A stretch of DNA of 45,139 nt from Akkermansiaceae bacterium. GTDB taxonomy: Bacteria > Verrucomicrobiota > Verrucomicrobiia > Verrucomicrobiales > Akkermansiaceae. The stretch spans positions 1 to 45,139 of the forward strand of contig CAIKHZ010000126.1 of NCBI GenBank assembly GCA_903827375.1, given 5' to 3'. The translations under genes were made by a program, and so were the position numbers. Under the pieces are notes generated by a model. The model had not been told where the DNA came from. It saw only the letters and a list, made by a program, of their open reading frames with translations, and made no database searches. How positions within the stretch are numbered: the stretch's first letter is position 1; each line of letters begins with the position of its first letter. This document shows, one piece after another, positions 34,409 through 42,261 of the stretch.

Positions 34409-35656
34409 TTAGATCGATAGGGAAACCAGCGGGATGCACTCGCGTCGGCTGGCTTTCGTTAGTGCCGGTGTTGCGCCGCAGGTGACGATATAATCCAATG
34501 GCAAGGGAGCCGTCAAATCCATAGCAGCAACGAGCTTTTCCAGGGTGGCGCGAATCGCTCCGCGCGGTGCCGTGTGCACTGGCGTGGTGTCTGGCAGCCA
34601 TGCGGGCAGGGCTTGCCCCGGTTCCATGACCGCTTCATAGGTCACATCTGGATGCGTCCATGCCTCAGGCAGGCACCATCCGTGTGGCGCATCCGAGAGC
34701 CAGACCAAGGCGCGGTGTGTCTTGCCGGAGCCATGCGTCTGGGTTCCGAGCCAATCGCGGATGGTGAAATCCGGTTCAAGATAGACTTTCCAGCGTTCCT
34801 GCAACCAGAACACATCCAAAGCGGCCCGCTGCATCGCTTTTTCGAGCGTCACCATGCATCCGTCAGTGGTGTTGGAGGCATCCATTGCCACAAAGCGAGC
34901 GCTCCATCGACCCGCCTCCACCGTGGTTAGAGAAAGGGCCAGCACCGAACTCTTCGCACGCCGAGCTAACAAACTCGGCAACGGACTGGCCCGCGTCAAG
35001 CGCCCGAAAAACCGCACAAGCTCGCCGGGAGCCCCCACCCGCTGGTCTGCTAAAATCCCTACAACGCCGCCCGCTCGCAGGAATCCGGCGACCAGATGCG
35101 GGTTATCCCGTTTTGAAAACATGCGGGTGCCATCGGCCTGGCGGCGCCTCAGGACGTCCTCATTGAGCAACGGGTTGTTGAGTGGGCGGTAGAATGCGCC
35201 GGCTTTTGTGCCCACTGGAAACAAGTGGACGATGCGACTGAGCAACTCCCAGTTGCCCATGTGTGAAAGCAGTAAGACCACGCCTTTGCCCTCGGCGAGT
35301 GCCTGTTCCAAGAGTTCGAGGTTTTCGATTTGAATCACGCTGCCGAGCTTGGCGGGGGCAAGGCGGGCGGTGCGCGCCGCAGAAAATAGATTGCCCCCGG
35401 TCCGTTGGAACGTCGCCTGCGCCATCCGCCGCAATTCCGGCAAATCGTGCTCACCACAAAAGGCGATACGCAGGTTTCGCAGCACCGTTTTCCGGCGTTG
35501 CGGCAGGCATTTCCAGACCACCCATCCTAACGATTCGCCCATGCGAAACACCAGCGGCCCCGGCAACCAGCCGACGGCCTTTTCCACTGCCGTTTGGCAC
35601 AGCCATTCGAAGCGCCATCGCCAGCGCTTCGGGTGATTCTCCGCAGGGCCGCTCAT
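34409..35656 (-). CDS. Lipid A acyltransferase (LpxL/HtrB family) with C-terminal extension
   Basis: Inner-membrane lipid A biosynthesis acyltransferase that adds a secondary acyl chain. The catalytic HX4E motif is HMGNWE (His132-Glu137). Family segments include VGILADQRVGAPGELVRFFGR and a C-terminal VFWLQERWK (family WxHRRWK-like site). From about residue 300 an extra 115 residues (HRALVWLSDAP... to IPLVSLSI) follow the normal end. They faintly resemble the first lobe of GT9 enzymes, but this is unproven. The start is ATG 35656, 22 bp after the stop of the oxidoreductase gene; the earlier in-frame GTG at 35710 would overlap that gene. Confidence 0.85.
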   Translation of the reverse strand: MSGPAENHPKRWRWRFEWLCQTAVEKAVGWLPGPLVFRMGESLGWVVWKCLPQRRKTVLRNLRIAFCGEHDLPELRRMAQATFQRTGGNLFSAARTARLAPAKLGSVIQIENLELLEQALAEGKGVVLLLSHMGNWELLSRIVHLFPVGTKAGAFYRPLNNPLLNEDVLRRRQADGTRMFSKRDNPHLVAGFLRAGGVVGILADQRVGAPGELVRFFGRLTRASPLPSLLARRAKSSVLALSLTTVEAGRWSARFVAMDASNTTDGCMVTLEKAMQRAALDVFWLQERWKVYLEPDFTIRDWLGTQTHGSGKTHRALVWLSDAPHGWCLPEAWTHPDVTYEAVMEPGQALPAWLPDTTPVHTAPRGAIRATLEKLVAAMDLTAPLPLDYIVTCGATPALTKASRRECIPLVSLSI

Positions 35657-35678
35657 GCAGGACTGAAAAAATCCGGCG

Positions 35679-37028
35679 TTAACTTTGCTCCCACTTGCCG
35701 CGAACCTCACAGGTCATCTGGGCATTGAGCGCTTCTGGTGATACGATGCGATAGCCCTTCGGATCCCAAACCACTTCTCCGCCGGACTTGATGGCAAGCA
35801 GCGAGAGGTGGCTCAATGCGTCGGAGCGAACCGCGTCCTCGATCGGCGCGATGGACGGCGTGCGACCGCGAACCGAATCGACAAAGGACTTGTAGTATTG
35901 ATTGTGATAGAGCACGCGGTGGGTCCCTTCGCACTCGCGCAATTTGAACCAATCCGGATTGCTCGCCGCCACGCCGCCACGGCTTAAGCTGACCCAGCCC
36001 TTCGATCCGAAAAACGTCGTGCCGTCACCATCAAAATTCGGACGATATTTTTTAACGATTGCTTCGGCGTGGTTATGGCTCATGAAATGCATGGGCAGGC
36101 CGCCTGCAAATTCAATGTTCACATCCCAAGTGGCGCAGGTGTCAAACAGCGCCTTGGGCGTCGGAAAATCCCCCGTGCCGCGGAATTTGGCAGGCCCTTT
36201 CTGGTCGTAGTCCATCCCCCAGATAGCGATGTCGAGTGGATGCGCTCCCCAACCGGCGATGAAACCCAGCGCGTAGTCCGAGCAATACCATGACCCGGCG
36301 CTAGTGATCCGGTCCTTGCTGCACGGCTTCAACGGTGCCGGCCCGAGGTAGGTGTCATAGTCAAGACCGCCCGGCACCGGAATCTCATCAAGTGAACCGC
36401 CACCGCTACCCGCAGGTGCCCACACCTCGATGCGTTGCAAGTCCCCGATGTAGCCGTTGAGGACCAGCTCAATGCCACGCTTGAGCATCTCCTGACTGCG
36501 TTGTTGGGTGCCATATTGGAAAATACGCTTGTTCTTCTGACATGCATCTAACATCGCCCGGTTCTGTGCGAGTGTGTGACCGAGGGGCTTCTCGATATAT
36601 ACATCCTTGCCGGCGCGCACCGCCGCCAAGCCCACCGGCACATGCCAGTGATCGGGAGTGGCGATGACTACCGCATCAATCGTCTTGTCAGCCAACAACT
36701 CACGGAAATCATTGTAAAGCTTCGGCTCGTGCTTCTGCGATTGCTTCACGATATCGCCTGAGCGCTCGCGCCTCTCCTTGTATGGATCAGCGATGGCCAC
36801 GCTCACAGCCCCATCCACCGATAGGAAATTGTGCAGCAGCCCGGTGCCCTGGCCGCCGGTACCGATATGACCGAGTTGGATCTTGTTGCTGGGTGCTGTT
36901 TCGCCTCCGAGCACACGGCTGGGTATGAACTGCGGGGCCACAGCCGCCGCAATCACGCCACCCAAAAACCGGCGGCGACTCGTCTGATCTTGCGTCTTCA
37001 CTTCACAAACTTGGGATTCGTTTTTCAT
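35679..37028 (-). CDS. Tat-exported Gfo/Idh/MocA family oxidoreductase
   Basis: 449 residues from ATG 37028 (MKNESQVCEV). A twin-arginine signal (SRRRFLGGVIAAAVAPQF) precedes an NAD(P)-binding Rossmann domain with GHIGTGGQGTG, VVIATPDHWH and the substrate-side EKPLGHT. This PVC/Bacteroidetes group of Tat-exported proteins is common in glycan-degradation clusters, probably acting on sugars or their glycosides with a tightly bound cofactor; the exact substrate is unknown. It follows the sulfatase gene by 143 bp, and the lipid A acyltransferase starts 22 bp later. Confidence 0.92.
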   Translation of the reverse strand: MKNESQVCEVKTQDQTSRRRFLGGVIAAAVAPQFIPSRVLGGETAPSNKIQLGHIGTGGQGTGLLHNFLSVDGAVSVAIADPYKERRERSGDIVKQSQKHEPKLYNDFRELLADKTIDAVVIATPDHWHVPVGLAAVRAGKDVYIEKPLGHTLAQNRAMLDACQKNKRIFQYGTQQRSQEMLKRGIELVLNGYIGDLQRIEVWAPAGSGGGSLDEIPVPGGLDYDTYLGPAPLKPCSKDRITSAGSWYCSDYALGFIAGWGAHPLDIAIWGMDYDQKGPAKFRGTGDFPTPKALFDTCATWDVNIEFAGGLPMHFMSHNHAEAIVKKYRPNFDGDGTTFFGSKGWVSLSRGGVAASNPDWFKLRECEGTHRVLYHNQYYKSFVDSVRGRTPSIAPIEDAVRSDALSHLSLLAIKSGGEVVWDPKGYRIVSPEALNAQMTCEVRGKWEQS

Positions 37029-37171
37029 GTTAGTTGCTAGGACTTGCCTGACATGAGGATACCCGCCCAAACCGCCGAACCAAGCACATTTTTTGAGAAT
37101 TGTTACAATGGCTGGAGGCGGACAGATTGGAAGCAGGGCTGGTCAGCAGCAGTCATCGACATAGGCAATCC

Positions 37172-38584
37172 TCAATTTCCCGTGCCGTTGACCCCAAATT
37201 GCTTCAGATATTGTTCTTTGAATGGATTGACTTTGGCAGCGGTTTTGTATGCCTTCTCGTTCTCCAAACATGGCAACACATCCTCCCACCATGCATCGTA
37301 GGCCTTGTCAAGCTTCGCAAGCAAATCGGCCTGCTGGCTGGCAAGGTCGGTCTTCTCACTTGGATCCGCTTTCAGATCATAGATGCACCACTTCCCCTGT
37401 TCTCTAACCTGCAAGTAGCGCTGCCAGCGCACGCTGCACTGCCCGTATTTTTGGGGTTCCGCTCCGGCATTCCAACGACCGACGTGCGTGAAAAGCATCC
37501 GCTCATCATGCCAGTCGGCCCGCGGATTCTCCAATAGCGGAAGCAAACTGAACCCCTCCAGCTTCCTTGCAACTTCATCAGGCACCTTGGCCGCCGCCAA
37601 CTCGCTCAAAGTCGGAAAAATATCCAGGTGGGCAGTTAGCTTGTCGCAGGCTGCCGGCTTTAGCATGCCCGGCCAGCGCCACAGTGACATAGCACGCGTT
37701 CCGCCATTGAATGCCGTCCCCTTCAAGCCGCGCATGCCGGCATTGAATCTACCGGCCGTACCGCCATTGTCGTTGAAGAACACAACCAGCGTGTTATCGT
37801 CGATGCCCAAGTCTTTCAGCTTAGCCATGAGTTTGCCAACATTATCGTCAATGTTGGCGATCATCCCATAAAACCGGTTGCCTCCACATCTCTTGATATA
37901 TTCCTCAGGACAATCCAGCGGCGCGTGCGGCGCATTTGTGGGAATATACGCGAAAAACGGCTGCTGGCCCTTGGATGAGGCTTCTATCCACTTCAATGCC
38001 TGCCCGAAGAATACATCTGTGCAATAGCCATTTGTTTTTTCAAAAGTGCCGTTGTGCTTGATGGCCGGACTGAAATAGCTATTGCCAGGCGCATCTCCGC
38101 AGGTGCCGGGATAGGTCTGGCCGATGCCACCTGCCCCGTGAATGAACACTTCGTCAAACCCGCGCTTGTCAGGCTGATAGGCGTCCTCATCTCCCAGATG
38201 CCACTTGCCGAAAATGCCCGTCGTGTACCCGGCCGACTTCATCACTTGGGCAATCGTCATGGACTTCAAGCTCATCCTCTCCCTTTCCAGGATGGTATGA
38301 GTGACACCATTCTTAAACTCATGCTTGCCACTCATGATCGACGAGCGGGTTGGCGAGCACGTCGGACTCACATGGAAATCCTCAAAATGAACACTCTCAT
38401 CGTACATTTTGTCCAAGTTTGGCGTCTTGATCTCCTTGTTGCCATTTCGCCCAAGATCGCCATACCCTTGGTCATCACTGACAATCATAATGATATTCGG
38501 CCGCTTGCCGGCGAGGCCCCCGGCCGAGACGCTGGCCCCGTGAGCCATCATCAATGCTACTATCGTGATTGCAATTGATTTCAT
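37172..38584 (-). CDS. Exported type I sulfatase
   Basis: Secreted arylsulfatase-family enzyme of 470 residues. The signal peptide is MKSIAITIVALMMAHGASVSA. The calcium-binding start is IIMIVSDDQGYGDLG (Asp37, Asp38). The formylglycine motif CSPTR at 76-80 (CxPxR) shows a Cys-type enzyme that needs an anaerobic or aerobic formylglycine-generating system, which is not in the window. Later motifs GKWHLGD, NAPHAPL and FFNDNGG are present. In this context the substrate is most likely a sulfated polysaccharide. Its start lies 13 bp after the upstream gene's stop. Confidence 0.95.
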   Translation of the reverse strand: MKSIAITIVALMMAHGASVSAGGLAGKRPNIIMIVSDDQGYGDLGRNGNKEIKTPNLDKMYDESVHFEDFHVSPTCSPTRSSIMSGKHEFKNGVTHTILERERMSLKSMTIAQVMKSAGYTTGIFGKWHLGDEDAYQPDKRGFDEVFIHGAGGIGQTYPGTCGDAPGNSYFSPAIKHNGTFEKTNGYCTDVFFGQALKWIEASSKGQQPFFAYIPTNAPHAPLDCPEEYIKRCGGNRFYGMIANIDDNVGKLMAKLKDLGIDDNTLVVFFNDNGGTAGRFNAGMRGLKGTAFNGGTRAMSLWRWPGMLKPAACDKLTAHLDIFPTLSELAAAKVPDEVARKLEGFSLLPLLENPRADWHDERMLFTHVGRWNAGAEPQKYGQCSVRWQRYLQVREQGKWCIYDLKADPSEKTDLASQQADLLAKLDKAYDAWWEDVLPCLENEKAYKTAAKVNPFKEQYLKQFGVNGTGN

Positions 38585-38597
38585 GGGTTTGTGTATA

Positions 38598-41123
38598 TTA
38601 GTTTAATGTCACAAGATAAGCGAGAAGATCAAGCAACTCTTCGGGCGTTTGGATGAGGCCCTCGGGCATTGGCGAGCGATCTTGCAGCTCGCGCTTGGCA
38701 ATGATATCTTTCTTGAGAGTGATGCGGACGCCAGCTGGCAACAACAACTCTATTGCGTCGGCGGTCTCCCCGGTAACTAGACCGGCGATGGTGGATGCAT
38801 CTTTGCGGGTCACCAAAGTCCAGCGAAACATGGGTGCCACAACTTTGTTGGGAACCATGACAGATTCTACCAGGTATTGCAAGGTGAAGCGAGAGCCCGC
38901 GCCTTGCAGTGCGGGCCCGCCGCCGCCCGAGTCACCGGCTTTGGCGGAGTGACAAACGGCGCAGCCGCGAGTGGTAAATAGAACCGCTCCGCTTTTTGAA
39001 TTGGCAGCAGCGAGGCGCGCTTGCCAGTTCACATTTTTAAATGCCTCCGGCAATTCCGTGATGCCGGAGGAGGTAGCATTTTTCAAGGGGATAGGTTGGA
39101 TAGCATCGCGAGTTGGAAGACCTAACACGGCAACGCATTGGCTGTCGCTTCGCGGATCCTTGAGCAAGCGGAGGAACATCGCGGCCTGCTTGGCATTGTC
39201 AGAAGCAACGTCGTTAAGGCACCGTTCCAACAATGCGAAAAGGCTCTCGTCAGCTGGTGATTTTGGCCGTTTGGCCCATGCGTCGGCGAACGTGAAATTT
39301 CCAAGTATTCCGCGGCTGGCCAGATCGATGGATTCGCCGACATAGGGGACAACGCACTGCATTGGGTCGAGCGGCCAGCCCTCGGGAAGTTGGCCTGAAA
39401 GCGGAGGGATGGTGAGGCGCTGGCCGGCAACGAGAATACCGGTTCTACGATCAATTGCATTCTTTGACTCGCAGAGTTGTTGGATTTCGGGAATAGCTAG
39501 GCGTGCTGCAAGAAGCTGCACAGCGGTCTGGCGGAGCAGGCGATCGGCCCCGCCGGCGTGATCGATGATCTGCGGCAAAGGTGCGGTATCGAAGCGATCA
39601 CGCAAAGCTACAAGAGCGATGTGGGCTGCTTGTGGGTTAGAATCTGCGAGAGCCTTTTCAAAGATGGCACGGTTTGGAACAGGCGCGAATCTGAGCAAGG
39701 CTCGCAGAGCCTGGTGACGGGCTTCGGGAACGGGAGATTCCGCAAGCGCCGAAACAGGCTCCATCGCCCCACTAGCGGCCGCGAGCCATAACAAATCTGT
39801 GTGCTGCGGGGTGCCGACGGCGGCCTGTCCAAGACGAGTGACGGCTTGCTGGCAAGCGGAGGGTCCGCGGCGCAGCAATTCGATGTGGGCACGCAGGCGG
39901 CGCTGTGAGGACCCATCCCCCAATTCGGAATAGAGCTTATCTAACTGAACCGTGGTTTCCTCATAACCATCGAAAGGCGCGGCGGGGCTATCGTCGGCAC
40001 GGGTGATCATGACAATTTCGCTGCGATACATGGGCGACGCCTCATTGGCCTCCATGTGGCAAACGCTGGTGAAGATTCGGCCGCCACGGCCCACAGCAAG
40101 GCCGACGGGGCGGACATTGGGTGGACAGCCAAGAAACTCGATTTGGGGTGCTTTGAACGATGAGCCAACCGCTCGCAACGGATAGCGAAGAAGTTTGCCG
40201 CGTCCCCACTCTGCCACATATAGACTGTGACGGCACGACTCGGGAAGGAATGTGTCGTCATAATAGATCTGACCGGTGGGCACATAACGCCCCAATTCGG
40301 GATTGAGCGAATCCAGTAAATCCGTCCGCCACGGCTGCTTTTCTGCCAACCAGCCGCGGGGCCAGGAGAAGTAGGCACCGTCAGTGACGTGCAACAGGCG
40401 GCCGGGGACGTATTGCTGTGGCCTCGACTCATGATCGTTATCACTGGTGAAGAGATTCCATGATCTATCAAAAGAGATGCCGCAATTGTTGCGTGTGCCT
40501 GCCGCGACGACCTCGAAGGATTCTCCATCAGGGCTGAAACGAAAGACGCCGCCGCAACCGGTGACGCGTGTGCTCTTGGTGCCATGATAGCAAGTCCAGT
40601 GCGACCAGTGGTCGGCACGATTGAAATCCCCGTAGTCAACAATCTCGTCTCCGCTAGAGTAATAGATATCTCCTTCCGGCCCGATAGCCATGCCGTGAAC
40701 GCCCTGGTGCATGTCCCAGCCCTTCATCATTGGAAGACCCCACACCAAGCGTTTAGGTGTAATGCCATCGCGCCGCTTGACCGCACCCTGCAGCAGATAG
40801 ATCGCGGTGTGAGTGGACACATAGAGGTCGTCACCGCGGATGGCGATATCGTAGATCCATGCATCTTTTGGGAAACGGAACAACAACTGCCGTGGTTGAT
40901 AGAGTCCGCCCGCCGCCGGCTCATACACAAACAACGCCTCACGGCAACCGGCGAACAGGCGGCCTGCTGCATCCAGTTGCATGCCAAGGAACGACTCACG
41001 TTCATCACTGTCGATCACGACGGCCTTGAGGCCAGCTTCGCCAAGAACAAAGGCGATGGGCTGCTGCGCTGCCAACAGGAACGAGAACCCGGCGATGGCA
41101 ACCAGGCTGATGAACAATTTCAT
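38598..41123 (-). CDS. PVC-type heme-binding dehydrogenase
   Basis: 841 residues with a signal peptide (MKLFISLVAIAGFSFLLAAQQ). Residues about 30-380 resemble the beta-propeller membrane-bound dehydrogenase domain of PVC proteins (VHGMAIGPEGDIYYSSGD, VFRFSPDG, GRLLHVTDGAYFSWP). The middle (about 400-600) has HEAT-like helical pairs. The C-terminus is the PVC heme-binding domain with CAVCH at 721-725 and an SPMPEGL segment that can supply the axial Met. It should carry one c-type heme in the periplasm. Electron donor and acceptor are unknown; a sugar oxidation role is suggested by context. Confidence 0.93.
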   Translation of the reverse strand: MKLFISLVAIAGFSFLLAAQQPIAFVLGEAGLKAVVIDSDERESFLGMQLDAAGRLFAGCREALFVYEPAAGGLYQPRQLLFRFPKDAWIYDIAIRGDDLYVSTHTAIYLLQGAVKRRDGITPKRLVWGLPMMKGWDMHQGVHGMAIGPEGDIYYSSGDEIVDYGDFNRADHWSHWTCYHGTKSTRVTGCGGVFRFSPDGESFEVVAAGTRNNCGISFDRSWNLFTSDNDHESRPQQYVPGRLLHVTDGAYFSWPRGWLAEKQPWRTDLLDSLNPELGRYVPTGQIYYDDTFLPESCRHSLYVAEWGRGKLLRYPLRAVGSSFKAPQIEFLGCPPNVRPVGLAVGRGGRIFTSVCHMEANEASPMYRSEIVMITRADDSPAAPFDGYEETTVQLDKLYSELGDGSSQRRLRAHIELLRRGPSACQQAVTRLGQAAVGTPQHTDLLWLAAASGAMEPVSALAESPVPEARHQALRALLRFAPVPNRAIFEKALADSNPQAAHIALVALRDRFDTAPLPQIIDHAGGADRLLRQTAVQLLAARLAIPEIQQLCESKNAIDRRTGILVAGQRLTIPPLSGQLPEGWPLDPMQCVVPYVGESIDLASRGILGNFTFADAWAKRPKSPADESLFALLERCLNDVASDNAKQAAMFLRLLKDPRSDSQCVAVLGLPTRDAIQPIPLKNATSSGITELPEAFKNVNWQARLAAANSKSGAVLFTTRGCAVCHSAKAGDSGGGGPALQGAGSRFTLQYLVESVMVPNKVVAPMFRWTLVTRKDASTIAGLVTGETADAIELLLPAGVRITLKKDIIAKRELQDRSPMPEGLIQTPEELLDLLAYLVTLN

Positions 41124-41156
41124 GATTGTAACGGTGTAGTAATCGGGGGATGTGGA

Positions 41157-42257
41157 CTATTTCCATTGGAACGCCTTGCTCAGCGCATCAAACCACCTGT
41201 CCGCATGTTTTTCGAGCCCCTTCTGATTGAAATGCACGCCGTCATGCCTGTATTCTGGGCCTAGCAGATCATCTGTGACCGGTCCCTGGAAGCAAATCTT
41301 GCCAGTCCAGAGGAGTTGTTGTCCCTTGGCCACCTGAGCCTGTTCCGGCGCCCCCGACCCGGGATGGAAGGATGCTTGGGCCACCAGCCACGGCAACTGA
41401 TAGGTGGCATCTTGGTTAAGCGCATCGACGATGGTTTTGATGCGCTCGCAGTAGGTTTCAGCGGATGTCCTAACCAGAGTGTCACTTTCGCCCTGATGCC
41501 AGAGTACGGCGCGGACACCATTCTTCCCGAATACTTTAACACAAGAGGCGAGATTTTTGTATAGATCGGTATTGGGCGGGAGCCAAGCTGCGACTTCCGT
41601 CCAATTCAAGGACGCTGAGCGGAAACAGACAGGGACCTGCTGCGAGGCAAAGATGCGGTCGCCTAGCAGCGCCCACGGACTGCCGCCGCCGCCACACCCA
41701 CCCGGGATCGGATCCTGAGCCCGCACATATCCTTTGCCATTGAAATACACGACCCGGTCATCCTTGGCCGTTTGCTGCGGGTTGCCAAAGTTCGCGGAGT
41801 TTGACTGCCCGGCAGTGACGAACACCTCGCCGACGCCCACCTTGTCCACCGCTTGCTCCACTAGCGTCCTAGTGGCCGAGCGGACGCGGACGGTCACCTG
41901 ATACCAACCGCCAGCAGGCAAGCTGAGATGGCCGGAGAAATTGCCTGTTACCGGTTGACCGTTAGGGGAGACGGCGACCCAACTGACCGCCGCGCCGCGT
42001 TTTGCACCGGGCAGCAAATCGGCTTTGGCCTCAACCACATCGGCCTTACCGGCGACGGTTCCCTCGATCAATATGGCAGCCTGATTGGTTCTATCTCGCT
42101 GGAACACTTGGCAGGAAACCGGCGATGTGAGGGTGAGGGCGGCAGCCAACTCCTCGGCCCCCGCAAACCCGCATAATCCGAGACCGCCGGGCAGCATCAG
42201 CATGGCCGCCATTCTCATGACTCTTTGTTGCATTTTGCATTTTGATAGAATATTCAT
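41157..42257 (-). CDS. Sialate O-acetylesterase-family carbohydrate esterase
   Basis: Secreted SGNH-type esterase of 366 residues (SASA/DUF303 domain) that removes acetyl groups from sugars. A signal sequence follows the ATG at 42257 (hydrophobic MRMAAMLMLPGGLGLCGFAGA). An N-terminal beta-sandwich-like part precedes the catalytic domain with the Ser block TAGQSNSANFG, block III WHQGESD, and the Asp-His block YRHDGVHFN. All three are intact. It starts 4 bp after the hydrolase gene, so the two should be translated together. Confidence 0.92.
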   Translation of the reverse strand: MNILSKCKMQQRVMRMAAMLMLPGGLGLCGFAGAEELAAALTLTSPVSCQVFQRDRTNQAAILIEGTVAGKADVVEAKADLLPGAKRGAAVSWVAVSPNGQPVTGNFSGHLSLPAGGWYQVTVRVRSATRTLVEQAVDKVGVGEVFVTAGQSNSANFGNPQQTAKDDRVVYFNGKGYVRAQDPIPGGCGGGGSPWALLGDRIFASQQVPVCFRSASLNWTEVAAWLPPNTDLYKNLASCVKVFGKNGVRAVLWHQGESDTLVRTSAETYCERIKTIVDALNQDATYQLPWLVAQASFHPGSGAPEQAQVAKGQQLLWTGKICFQGPVTDDLLGPEYRHDGVHFNQKGLEKHADRWFDALSKAFQWK

Positions 42258-42261
42258 TCTG

